64,000 bases of DNA from Maricaulis sp047308265 (GTDB lineage Bacteria; Pseudomonadota; Alphaproteobacteria; Caulobacterales; Maricaulaceae). Positions 34,617 to 43,526 of this stretch are shown here, piece after piece. Numbering within the stretch: position 1 is the first letter of the stretch; each line of letters begins with the position of its first letter. Position numbers and translations under genes: made by a program. The stretch is taken from the NCBI RefSeq assembly GCF_047308265.1, contig NZ_JBKQWY010000011.1, positions 1 to 64,000 of the forward strand, given 5' to 3'. The notes beneath the pieces were generated by a model that made no database searches, was not told the origin of the DNA, and saw only the letters and a program-made list of their open reading frames with translations.

Positions 34617-34637
34617 TGACCGGTCCTGCACCGGTCA
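34617..34637. promoter_or_regulatory. Perfect inverted repeat upstream of the galactoside symporter gene
   Basis: TGACCGGT and ACCGGTCA flank CCTGC: an 8-bp perfect palindrome with a 5-base spacer, 20 bases before the ATG of the SSS gene. It is not followed by a T-run. Its place at the head of the galactoside operon suggests an operator or a 5' UTR hairpin. A weaker GC stem (GGCGC/GCGCC) lies at about 34577-34593. Confidence 0.45.
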
Positions 34638-34656
34638 AGAGCGTCAGGGAGGCGAA

Positions 34657-36360
34657 ATGACACCGACAGAGATGATGGTGACCCTGGTCAGTTGTGTGGC
34701 CTTCATGGGGCTCGTCGCCTGGTGGTCCTACCGGCAATCGCGCCAGGAGGTCCAATCCAAGGAAGGCTACTTCTTGGCCGGTCGGCATCTGGGGGGGGTC
34801 TTCATTGCCGGCTCTTTGCTGTTGACCAACCTATCGGCGGAACAGCTCATCGGACTCAATGGTTCGGCCTACGGCTATGATCTGTCCAGCATGGCGTGGG
34901 AGGTCACCGCCGCCGTGGCCACCATCGCCATGGCCCTGATCTTTTTGCCACGCTATCTGACCCAAGCCTTCACCACCCTTCCGGAATTCCTGCGCGAACG
35001 CTTTGATCCGGATGTCCAGCGTTTGTCGGTCATTCTCTTCCTGCTCGGCTATGGTCTCGTCACCATCCCATCTGTCCTCTATTCGGGCTCGATCGCCGTC
35101 ATCCGGCTGTTCGACATTCCCGAACTCCTGGGCCTCTCACAGTTTGAAGCGCTCGTTCTTACGGTGCTGGTGATCGGTCTGGCCGGTTCGGCCTATGCCG
35201 TGCTGGGCGGGCTGAAAGCCGTGGCCGTGTCGGACACGCTCAATGGTGTCGGTCTCTTGATTGTCGGCACACTGGTCCCGGTTCTCGGCCTGATCACGCT
35301 GGGCCAGGGCAGTTTTCTCGACGGCCTGTCCACCCTCGCCCAGACCCATCCCGAAAAGCTCAATGCCATCGGGGGCCCCGCTTCGCCCATACCGTTCGGC
35401 ACGATTTTCACCGGCATGATCTTCGCCAACCTATTCTACTGGTGCGCCAACCAATACGTCATCCAGCGCACCCTCGCGGCCCGGACCCTCGCTGAAGGCC
35501 AGAAAGGCGTCCTGCTGTCGGGCTTTTTCAAGATCCTGGTGCCCCTTTTCATGATGATCCCCGGCGTGATCGCCTTTCACCTCTACGGCCCCGGTCTGAC
35601 GCGTATCGACGAAGCCTATCCAGCGCTCATCCGCGATGTTTTCCCGCTCTGGATGATGGGGTTCTTTCTCGCCGTCCTGTTTGGTGCGGTCTTCTCCTCG
35701 TTCAATTCCCTGCTCAACAGCGCCGCAACCTTGTTCACGCTGGACATCTATGCCCCGCTGCGACGAAAATCGTTGTCAGACACACACATTGTGCGGGTCG
35801 CCATGATCACCAGCGTGGTGATCGCGCTCTTCTCTTTTTGCGTCGCGCCACTCCTGTGGTTTGCGCCGGAAGGCTTGTGGCAAATCATCCGGATCTTCAC
35901 CGGCTTCTACAACATACCCATTGTGGCGATCGTGATTGTCGGCCTGTTCGCCCGGCATACACCGGCCATCGCGGCAAAGGTCGTCATCGTCTTTCATGTC
36001 ATCGCCTACGGCCTCGTGAAGTTCGCGCTAGCCGACATCGTGACGCTCCATTTCCTGCATCTCTATGCGATCCTGTTTGCCATCGAAGTCGCGCTGATGC
36101 TCGTGGCGGGATGGGTCGCCCCAAGGCCTGTTCCGTGGACGCCGACCCATCGCGCCCGGATCGATATGACCCCCTGGCGATTTGCCCGGCCTGTCGCCTT
36201 CAGCCTGTTCTCCCTGGTCATTGCCCTTTACCTGGTTTTCTCCCCCATCGGGTTTGCCAGCGGGGACATCGGACTGACTTTCCATGTCTGCCTGATGGGG
36301 TTGCTCGCGGCCAATGGCGTGGTCTGGGGCCGGCAATTCATGCGCCCCCGACAGGGGTGA
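34657..36360 (+). CDS. SSS-family sodium/sugar symporter (SGLT type)
   Basis: A 567-residue polytopic protein of the solute:sodium symporter family, normal length for SGLT-like carriers. It shows the family opening GYFLAGRHLGGVFIAGSLLLTNLSAEQLIGLNG, then AVLGGLKAVAVSDT and FYWCANQYVIQRTLAARTLAEGQKGVLL (the QR[TC]LxAK region), and about 14 helices. The GGAGG site before ATG 34657 supports the start. It heads the galT-galK-galE-GH36-GH42 operon and so most likely imports galactose or galactosides with Na+. It is a paralogue of the carrier at 43523-44995. Confidence 0.9.
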   Translation: MTPTEMMVTLVSCVAFMGLVAWWSYRQSRQEVQSKEGYFLAGRHLGGVFIAGSLLLTNLSAEQLIGLNGSAYGYDLSSMAWEVTAAVATIAMALIFLPRYLTQAFTTLPEFLRERFDPDVQRLSVILFLLGYGLVTIPSVLYSGSIAVIRLFDIPELLGLSQFEALVLTVLVIGLAGSAYAVLGGLKAVAVSDTLNGVGLLIVGTLVPVLGLITLGQGSFLDGLSTLAQTHPEKLNAIGGPASPIPFGTIFTGMIFANLFYWCANQYVIQRTLAARTLAEGQKGVLLSGFFKILVPLFMMIPGVIAFHLYGPGLTRIDEAYPALIRDVFPLWMMGFFLAVLFGAVFSSFNSLLNSAATLFTLDIYAPLRRKSLSDTHIVRVAMITSVVIALFSFCVAPLLWFAPEGLWQIIRIFTGFYNIPIVAIVIVGLFARHTPAIAAKVVIVFHVIAYGLVKFALADIVTLHFLHLYAILFAIEVALMLVAGWVAPRPVPWTPTHRARIDMTPWRFARPVAFSLFSLVIALYLVFSPIGFASGDIGLTFHVCLMGLLAANGVVWGRQFMRPRQG

Positions 36361-36441
36361 CACCCGCATCTGTTCTTGCAGTGAATTCTTGCCGTTGCAG
36401 AAGGCTTGCGCCATCGTGCAAACCAGACTTGCGGGGGATGC

Positions 36442-37509
36442 ATGCAGACTAGAAAATCCGGCCGGGCGCGCGATTATTATCGCCGCGATCACGCCAAACC
36501 CGATGGGCGCCAGCTTTATCTTTACGGCTACTCACCTCATGAGGGGGAGGCCGGACCTGAATTTGATGACCCGGTCTCTTCGCGTTCGGAAATGCGCTTT
36601 CATCCGCTACGTCAGGATTGGTCGATTTTCTCCCCGCACCGGCAGAACCGCACATTCAAACCTTCCAAGGCTGCCAATCCACTGGCCCCGGCCACGCCCG
36701 GCGGTGCCATCACGGAAATTCCGTTCACCGCGTTCGAGCTTGCGGTGTTTGGCAATCGTTTCCCCAGCCTTCATCCACACGCACCCGTGCCCCCACAATC
36801 GCCCTGGCAGTCGCGCCCTGCAACGGGTGATGCGGAGGTGATCGTCTTTTCCTCAGAGGATGACGGCTCGCTTGCCACTCTTGGCCAGGACCGTCGTGTC
36901 TTGCTGATCGAGGCGCTGATCGACCGGTATCAGCACCATTTCGATGCCGGGGCGGCCTATGTCCTGCCATTCGAAAACCGTGGCGAAGCGGTTGGCGTGA
37001 CACTTCATCACCCTCACGGCCAGATCTATGTCTTTCCCGTCATCCCCGAGCCCCAGGCCCGGGCCGAACGCGCTTTCGCGCAAGGTTATGATCTGGAGGC
37101 CGATCGCCAGAGCTGGGGCGAGGACTTCGCCATTGCCCAGTCAGGCGGCATCCACGCCTACTGCCCGCCCTTCACACGTTTCCCCTATGAAGTGTGGCTG
37201 TCGGCTGAAAGCCGCGCTCCCGGCCCTTGGGCCCTTTCACGTGAAGAGGTAGAAGGTCTCGCCGAGATGATGGGCGAGGTTGTGGCGCGTTATGACCGGC
37301 TTTTCGACCAGCCCATGCCCTATATGATGAGTTTTCAGGCCGCTCCACGTGAAACATGCGGCCAGTTCCAGTTCACCGTACAATTCTATCCCCTGATGCG
37401 CTCCGCAGGACGTCTGAAATACCTGGCCGGCGTGGAACAGGCGACGGGGGTGTTTACTGTTGATGTCGACCCGGCCACCGCCGCCCACGCGCTGAGGGAC
37501 GCGACATGA
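36442..37509 (+). CDS. galT: Galactose-1-phosphate uridylyltransferase
   Basis: A 355-residue Leloir enzyme, normal length. The catalytic block is HHPHGQIYVFPVIP (residues ~189-202, with the H-P-H-x-Q nucleophile at 190-194). It has MRFHPLRQDWSIFSPHRQNRTF near the N-terminus and YMMSFQAAPRE near the C-terminus, all diagnostic. It transfers UMP from UDP-glucose to galactose-1-phosphate. ATG 36442 has GGGGGA upstream; longer in-frame forms starting at TTG are less likely. The stop overlaps the galK ATG by 4 bases. Confidence 0.95.
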   Translation: MQTRKSGRARDYYRRDHAKPDGRQLYLYGYSPHEGEAGPEFDDPVSSRSEMRFHPLRQDWSIFSPHRQNRTFKPSKAANPLAPATPGGAITEIPFTAFELAVFGNRFPSLHPHAPVPPQSPWQSRPATGDAEVIVFSSEDDGSLATLGQDRRVLLIEALIDRYQHHFDAGAAYVLPFENRGEAVGVTLHHPHGQIYVFPVIPEPQARAERAFAQGYDLEADRQSWGEDFAIAQSGGIHAYCPPFTRFPYEVWLSAESRAPGPWALSREEVEGLAEMMGEVVARYDRLFDQPMPYMMSFQAAPRETCGQFQFTVQFYPLMRSAGRLKYLAGVEQATGVFTVDVDPATAAHALRDAT

Positions 37510-38543
37510 CCCGCACCTGCTGGACACCGGGCCGTGTGAACCTGATGGGAGAGTGGGTCGATTTCAACGGCGGGCTTGTTTTGCCCGCGGCCCTTCCTCT
37601 TGGCGTGACCGTGAGTCTGGCCCCGTCCGATAGCGACCAAGACCTGGTCACCTCGGCGCAGTTCACGGACGCGGTCCGCGCCCCACTGGATCAGATGGCC
37701 AAGCGAAGCTGGGCAGACTATGTGTTGGGCGCGCTGCAACTGGCCCGGCAGAAACGCTGGCTGGACACAGCCATGCGCGTTCACCTTGATAGCGATATTC
37801 CGCCCGGCGCCGGCGTATCCTCGTCTGCCGCTGTCACGGTGGGCGTTCTCAAGGCGGCTGCACCCGCTGGCACGGATCTCACGGAAATTGCCCGTCTCGC
37901 CCGGTCCGTTGAAAACGACTATATCGGCGTGCCGTGCGGGATCATGGACCAGATGGCGGTCGCGCATGCCGAGCCGGGTGAAGCCATCGCCTTGGACACG
38001 GACAGCCTGACGTTCAAACGATTGCCGATTCCACAGGGTTGGCGATTGTGCGTCATCCATTCCGGGGTGGAACGCCAGTTGGCGGATGGTCAGTACAAGC
38101 AGCGACGGGATGCATGTCTGCAAGCCGCCCGGCATCTGGGTCTGGATGCCCTATGTCATGCCAAGGACCTGTCCACTCTGCCGCCCGACCTTTATCCCAT
38201 CGCACGCCATGTCGTGAGCGAGGAAACGCGGACACGCACCGCGCTTGAAGCCTGGCGAGCCGGTGACGGGACAACATTCGGAGCCTGCATGACGGGCACG
38301 CATATCTCCCTGCGCGATGATTTCCGCGTATCAACTGCCGATGTTGACGCCCTGGTCGACACCGCTCTCGATCTGGGGGTCGCGGGCGCCCGCATTACCG
38401 GCGCGGGGTTTGGCGGGTGTATTGTTGCCGTCGTGACGCAGGACACACCGCTCGACTGGAAAGATGACTTATTGGCCCGACACCCGGCGGCTCGGTGGAT
38501 ATGCGATATCGACCCGGTCGTCGTTACAACGGAGGCGTCCTGA
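37506..38543 (+). CDS. galK: Galactokinase
   Basis: A 345-residue GHMP kinase. Motif 1 is PGRVNLMGEWVDFNGGLVLP (residues 8-27), motif 2 (the ATP-binding Gly-Ser loop) is PPGAGVSSSA (about 99-108), and motif 3 is ITGAGFGGCIVAVV near the C-terminus. It phosphorylates galactose at C1. In motif 1 the usual sugar-binding G-E-H-T-D-Y reads G-E-W-V-D-F: Trp17 replaces the conserved His that contacts galactose, while Glu16 and Asp19 are kept. This could alter sugar preference. It shares 4 bases with galT and one with galE. Confidence 0.93.
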   Translation: MTRTCWTPGRVNLMGEWVDFNGGLVLPAALPLGVTVSLAPSDSDQDLVTSAQFTDAVRAPLDQMAKRSWADYVLGALQLARQKRWLDTAMRVHLDSDIPPGAGVSSSAAVTVGVLKAAAPAGTDLTEIARLARSVENDYIGVPCGIMDQMAVAHAEPGEAIALDTDSLTFKRLPIPQGWRLCVIHSGVERQLADGQYKQRRDACLQAARHLGLDALCHAKDLSTLPPDLYPIARHVVSEETRTRTALEAWRAGDGTTFGACMTGTHISLRDDFRVSTADVDALVDTALDLGVAGARITGAGFGGCIVAVVTQDTPLDWKDDLLARHPAARWICDIDPVVVTTEAS

Positions 38544-39520
38544 TGAAAATTCTCGTCCTGGGAGGGGCTGGCTATATCGGCGCCCATGTCTGCAAGGCGA
38601 TCGCGGCACGGGGCGACACCCCGATTGTCTACGATAACTTCTCGGCCGGTCACCGTGATTTCGTGCAATGGGGGCCAATGGTCGAGGGTGATATCCGCGA
38701 TCCGGCCACTCTGGACCGGGCCTTTGCACGCTTCAAACCCGGCGCTGTGATGCATTTTGCCGCTTCGATCGAAGTGGGTATTGGCGAGCGCGAGCCTCTC
38801 GCCTTCTGGCAAAACAATGTTGCGGGGGCCCTTACCGTGCTGGACCGGATGGCGCATCACGGATGTGAGATCTTCGTCTTTTCCTCGACCTGCGCCGTGT
38901 ATGGCCAGCCAGACGCCCTACCCATCACAGAAGCGGAAAACCGCAAGCCTGCCAATGTCTACGGCCGAACCAAACTCGCGGTCGAACGCGCCCTGGAGGA
39001 TATCAGCCGCGCCAGCCCACTCCGGTTTGCCGCCCTGCGCTATTTCAATGCCGCAGGGGCCAGCCCGGACGCGGAGATTGGCGAGAAACATGACCCCGAG
39101 ACTCACCTCATTCCCAATGCCCTGAAAGCCGCCGCCGGACTGCTGGACGAGTTTCACCTGTATGGCGACGACTATGAAACACCGGACGGGACGTGTGTGC
39201 GGGACTTCATCCATGTCGACGACCTCGCTGCAGGCCATCTTGCTGCAATCGACCGGCTGGCCACCGGCGCGGACAGTTTTACCTGTAATCTGGGAACCGG
39301 TCAGGGCACGTCGGTCCGGCAGATCATTGATGCGGTGGAACAAGTCACCGGTCGCTCCATTCCCCTCACCATCCACCCCCGTCGGCCGGGTGATGCAGCC
39401 GAGCTATATTCCGATACCACGCGTGCCGGGGAGTTGCTGACGTTTCAGCCCCGCTTCTCCGATATTCACACGATCGTCGCCGATGCCTGGCGTTTCCATC
39501 AGAAGGATTGGGCATTGTGA
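38543..39520 (+). CDS. galE: UDP-glucose 4-epimerase
   Basis: A 325-residue extended SDR. The N-terminal NAD fingerprint is VLGGAGYIGAH (GxxGxxG) and the catalytic YxxxK is in YGRTKLAVE. Blocks RYFNAAGA, DETPDGTCVRDFIHVDDLAAGH (as DYETPDGT...) and LGTGQGTSV are typical GalE. It interconverts UDP-galactose and UDP-glucose, closing the Leloir cycle. A GGAGG site precedes ATG 38543; its stop overlaps the GTG start of the alpha-galactosidase. Confidence 0.95.
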   Translation: MKILVLGGAGYIGAHVCKAIAARGDTPIVYDNFSAGHRDFVQWGPMVEGDIRDPATLDRAFARFKPGAVMHFAASIEVGIGEREPLAFWQNNVAGALTVLDRMAHHGCEIFVFSSTCAVYGQPDALPITEAENRKPANVYGRTKLAVERALEDISRASPLRFAALRYFNAAGASPDAEIGEKHDPETHLIPNALKAAAGLLDEFHLYGDDYETPDGTCVRDFIHVDDLAAGHLAAIDRLATGADSFTCNLGTGQGTSVRQIIDAVEQVTGRSIPLTIHPRRPGDAAELYSDTTRAGELLTFQPRFSDIHTIVADAWRFHQKDWAL

Positions 39521-41574
39521 GCCTGCGCATTAGCGGAGATCAGCTTTCGCTTATCGTTGCGTACAGCGAAACCGGCGACCTCCACCTGGTCTGGTTCGGG
39601 CCGAAAGAACTGGAAGACATGGCATGCGAGCCGTCTTTCCAGCGCCTGCCGGCCAGTCCGGATATCCCCGTCGGACCGGGGATCATGCCCGAACACGGAC
39701 GGGGCTTTCATGGCATTGCCCAGCTGGAAGCGTCCTGCGTTGCGACCGCGCGCCGGGTCCGCCTGACCCCGCCGTCTGCGGTGCTGGACACCAACACGCT
39801 CGTGATATCTGCACGCGATGAAACGCTCGGGCTCCATGTCACCACAACACTGTCCTTCACCGGGGATCTTCTCGTCTCGGCCACCACGCTTCACAATGAA
39901 GGCGCACAGACGATTCACATCGAACGTGCGGCGTCAGCCTTGCTGCCATCGCCAGACTGGGCGGACCAGGTCATTACCGGCTATGGCGCCTGGGGGCGCG
40001 AAGGCGGGGAAGACATTAAGCCCTGGACAGCCGGACGGATCGAACAGGCCGGACGCAGCGGCCGCCCGGGATTTGATGGCGGCCCGACACTGTCTGTCTG
40101 CGAAACCGGGACCGACCACGCATTCGGTCGCATGCTCACGGTCCACCTAGCCTGGAGCGGACCCTTCCGCCTGGCGGCCGAACGCGCCACGGATGGATCC
40201 GGACAAGTCCTGGCCGAACGCCTCTTCGCGCCCGGCGAGGGGCGGCTTGAACCGGGCAAGCGCCTGGATCTGCCCCATGCCCTGATCGCGTCTTCGCGCA
40301 CCGGACGAAACGGCGCCGCCCATCGACTTCATGACTATGTTCGGGAACATTCCCGGCCCCTGTCACGGCCCGTGCACTTCAACACCTGGGAAGCGCGCTA
40401 TTTCAATCTGGACGAGGCCAGCTGTATTGAACTCGCCAGGAGTGCCGCATCGCTGGGTGCAGAACGCTTTGTCCTGGATGATGGCTGGTTCAAGGGACGA
40501 CGGAACGACCAGACAAGCCTGGGCGACTGGACCGTCGATCCCGTCCCCTTCCCCTCCGGTTTCACCCCGCTGATCGAGGCGGTCGAAGCGTTTGGCATGA
40601 CGTTTGGCCTGTGGGTCGAACCGGAAATGGTGAGCCCAGACAGCGATCTTTATCGCGCGCATCCCGATTGGGTTTTGGGATATCCGGACCCGGATCTGAC
40701 GACCGGTCGAAACCAGCTCATGCTTGATCTCGCCCTGCCCCCGGTGCAGGCCTATCTGTATGACAGCATCGCAGCCCTGCTCGATACGTATCGGATCTCC
40801 TATCTCAAATGGGATCATAATCGCGACCTGTATCCGGCCATGCGCAACGGTAGGCCAAGGCCAGGTGCGCAAACGCTCGGCCTCTACAGCCTTCTCGACC
40901 GGATCCGCTCGGCCTATCCGGTTGAGATAGAGAGTTGTGCCAGTGGTGGCGGACGCATCGACGCCGGCATCGCCCGGCGGACCGACCGGTTCTGGACGAG
41001 CGATGCAACCGATGCCATCGACCGCCTGCGTATTCAGCGGTCTGCCAGCCGGATCATGCCGCCGGAAAGACTGGGCGCTCATGTCGGTCCCAGCCCCAAT
41101 CCCATGACCGGTCGGCAGATCCCCATGGCGTTTCGGGTCCTCACAGCCTTGTTCGGGCATCTTGGCATTGAGGTTGATCCGGACACACTGACCACCGAAG
41201 ACGCGGATATCCTCTCGCGCGGTATCGAAGTCTACAAATCCCATCGCGATTGGATGTCGACCGGCAGGCTCCATCATATGAGCCACAACGAAGATGATCC
41301 CGACATCTGCGTCCTTGTCGCAGCCGATGGCACTCAGGGGCTGGCCCGCGTCCTGCGGATCCATACGCCCCCCCGGCCGCTCCAGCCCAGACTCCGCCTG
41401 GCCGGACTGGCTCCACACGCTCGCTATAAGGTGACGGAGATCGCCCTATCCGGTGATCCTGTGCTGTGGCCCATCGGCGAGTACAGCGGTGCGGGCCTGA
41501 TGAGTGAAGGTCTGCCGCTGGATCCAGGCCGGGCACTCACCGGTCGTCTCATCCATCTTGAAAGGAGCCGCTGA
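39517..41574 (+). CDS. GH36 alpha-galactosidase
   Basis: A 685-residue cytoplasmic glycoside hydrolase (no signal peptide). The nucleophile region is YLKWDHNRD (Asp433) and the acid/base region is WTSDATDAIDR (Asp496), preceded by ESCASGGGRIDAGI; FVLDDGWFKGRR, GLWVEPEMVSPDSD are also family blocks. It splits terminal alpha-galactose from melibiose- or raffinose-type sugars. The start is GTG 39517, overlapping the galE stop; a TTG at 39508 would add three residues. It has a strong operon link with galE and the GH42 enzyme. Confidence 0.94.
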   Translation: MSLRISGDQLSLIVAYSETGDLHLVWFGPKELEDMACEPSFQRLPASPDIPVGPGIMPEHGRGFHGIAQLEASCVATARRVRLTPPSAVLDTNTLVISARDETLGLHVTTTLSFTGDLLVSATTLHNEGAQTIHIERAASALLPSPDWADQVITGYGAWGREGGEDIKPWTAGRIEQAGRSGRPGFDGGPTLSVCETGTDHAFGRMLTVHLAWSGPFRLAAERATDGSGQVLAERLFAPGEGRLEPGKRLDLPHALIASSRTGRNGAAHRLHDYVREHSRPLSRPVHFNTWEARYFNLDEASCIELARSAASLGAERFVLDDGWFKGRRNDQTSLGDWTVDPVPFPSGFTPLIEAVEAFGMTFGLWVEPEMVSPDSDLYRAHPDWVLGYPDPDLTTGRNQLMLDLALPPVQAYLYDSIAALLDTYRISYLKWDHNRDLYPAMRNGRPRPGAQTLGLYSLLDRIRSAYPVEIESCASGGGRIDAGIARRTDRFWTSDATDAIDRLRIQRSASRIMPPERLGAHVGPSPNPMTGRQIPMAFRVLTALFGHLGIEVDPDTLTTEDADILSRGIEVYKSHRDWMSTGRLHHMSHNEDDPDICVLVAADGTQGLARVLRIHTPPRPLQPRLRLAGLAPHARYKVTEIALSGDPVLWPIGEYSGAGLMSEGLPLDPGRALTGRLIHLERSR

Positions 41575-43526
41575 TGCGCCTGGGCGTGTGTTACTACCCT
41601 GAACACTGGCCGGAAGACCGCTGGACCGTAGATGCACAGCAGATGGCCCAGCTGGGGATCGATTGCGTGCGTATGGGCGAGTTTGCCTGGTCGCGTTTTG
41701 AACCGGAACCGAGCGTGTATGACTGGGCCTGGTTTGATCGCGCCATCGATACGCTGCATGCGGCCGGTCTCGGCATCATTCTGGGCACACCCACGGCCAC
41801 ACCGCCCAAATGGCTGGTTGATCGCATGCCAGACATGCTGGCCTGCGACGAACACGGTCGTCCGCGACGCTTCGGGTCGCGCCGGCATTATTGCTTCTCG
41901 CATGCAGGGTATCGCGCTGAATGTCGTCGTATCGTAAGTGAAATGACCCAGCGCTATGGTCGCCATCCCGGTGTGGTGATGTGGCAGACCGACAATGAAT
42001 ACGGCTGTCATGACACCATCGAAAGCTATTCCGACGCCGCACAATCCGCCTTCCGCGACTGGTTGAAACGGCGCTACACTGACATCCAGTCTCTCAATTC
42101 CGCCTGGGGCACCGTGTTCTGGAGCCAGGAGTATCGCAGTTTTGATGAGATCGACGCACCCGCGGCGACTGTGACCGAAGCCAATCCCTCCCATCGTCTC
42201 GACTATCAGCGCTTTGCCTCGGATCAGGTGGTGAGTTTCAACCGCGAACAGGTCGATCTCATTCGCACCCATTCGCCCGGGCGCGAGATCACTCACAATT
42301 TCATGGGCGCGTTCACGGCCTTTGATCATCACAAGGTCGGAGCCGATCTGGATCTGGCGACATGGGACAGCTATCCGCTGGGTTTTCTTGATCTGAGTCC
42401 GGTTCCAGAAGAAATGAAACAGACCTGGCTGCGCCAGGGCCATCCCGATTTCCAGGCGTTCCACCATGATCTCTATCGCGGATGTTCACCCAAATGGGGG
42501 GTGATGGAACAACAACCCGGCCCCGTGAACTGGGCACCCTACAATCCTGCGCCCCTTCCCGGCATGGTGCGATTATGGTCGCTAGAAGCCCTGGCACATG
42601 GTGCGGACCTGCTCAGCTGGTTCCGCTGGCGCCAGGCGCCCTTTGCCCAGGAACACATGCATGCCGGTCTGCTGCGCCCCGACGGGGAAGCCGCACCGGC
42701 CTTCGACGAGGCGGGTCAGGTGGCGCGCGATCTCACGCACATCGACGGAACGCACACCACCCCGGCAAAGGTGGCTGTCATTTTCGATTATGAGGGCCAA
42801 TGGACCCATATGATCCAGCCCCAGGGTGCGGGCATGGATCTTCTGCGCCAGACGTTTGAGGCCTATATGGCCCTGCGTTCGCTCGGCCTGTCTGTCGACA
42901 TCCTGCCCCAGAGCGCTGCGCTCGCAGACTATGCCCTCATCATCCTGCCCGGACTGCCGATTGTCGACGAGACGCTGGCCCAACAGCTGACGTCCGGCCA
43001 GCAGACTGTGCTCATCCTGCCTCGCACGGGGTCGAAAACCGACCAGTTCCACATTCCCGACGCCCTCCCGCCACATCGGCTGCAGGACCTGGCCGGGCTC
43101 ACGGTGACACGGGTGGAAAGCCTTCGCCCCTCGATCCGTGAGACTGTGACCTGGCAGGGCACGGAGATCGAGGTTGTGAACTGGCGAGAGACAGTCGAAC
43201 TGGCAAACCCTGAGCAGACCAACATTCTCGCGCGGTTCGAGGATGGCTCACCCTTCTGGCTGCAACAGGACAGGGTGCATTACATGACCGGATGGCTGGA
43301 ACCGTTTTCTGCAAGCCTCGCCTTCGATCACGTCGCAAAACAGGCCGGGCTCGAGACCCATGCGCTCGGTCTCAGCCTGCGTCTGCGGCAGTTGGGGGAG
43401 ATCACCTTTGCCTTCAATTACGGGCTGGAGACGCTCAGCCTGGACACTGTGGTACCGGAGACAGCCCGGTTCTGCCTGGGCGGTCTGGATCTGCCACCCG
43501 CAGGTGTCGCGGCCTGGCGCTCCTAA
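41574..43526 (+). CDS. GH42 beta-galactosidase
   Basis: A 650-residue enzyme of family GH42. The start is LGVCYYPEHWPEDRW. The acid/base Glu is E142 in WQTDNEYGCH, and the nucleophile is E312 in VMEQQPGPVNW; these sit at essentially the same numbers as in Thermus A4 beta-galactosidase (141/312), known from the literature. It lacks a signal peptide and so acts in the cytoplasm on imported beta-galactosides. It ends the operon. Its 3' end overlaps the convergent SSS gene by 4 bases. Confidence 0.95.
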   Translation: MRLGVCYYPEHWPEDRWTVDAQQMAQLGIDCVRMGEFAWSRFEPEPSVYDWAWFDRAIDTLHAAGLGIILGTPTATPPKWLVDRMPDMLACDEHGRPRRFGSRRHYCFSHAGYRAECRRIVSEMTQRYGRHPGVVMWQTDNEYGCHDTIESYSDAAQSAFRDWLKRRYTDIQSLNSAWGTVFWSQEYRSFDEIDAPAATVTEANPSHRLDYQRFASDQVVSFNREQVDLIRTHSPGREITHNFMGAFTAFDHHKVGADLDLATWDSYPLGFLDLSPVPEEMKQTWLRQGHPDFQAFHHDLYRGCSPKWGVMEQQPGPVNWAPYNPAPLPGMVRLWSLEALAHGADLLSWFRWRQAPFAQEHMHAGLLRPDGEAAPAFDEAGQVARDLTHIDGTHTTPAKVAVIFDYEGQWTHMIQPQGAGMDLLRQTFEAYMALRSLGLSVDILPQSAALADYALIILPGLPIVDETLAQQLTSGQQTVLILPRTGSKTDQFHIPDALPPHRLQDLAGLTVTRVESLRPSIRETVTWQGTEIEVVNWRETVELANPEQTNILARFEDGSPFWLQQDRVHYMTGWLEPFSASLAFDHVAKQAGLETHALGLSLRLRQLGEITFAFNYGLETLSLDTVVPETARFCLGGLDLPPAGVAAWRS

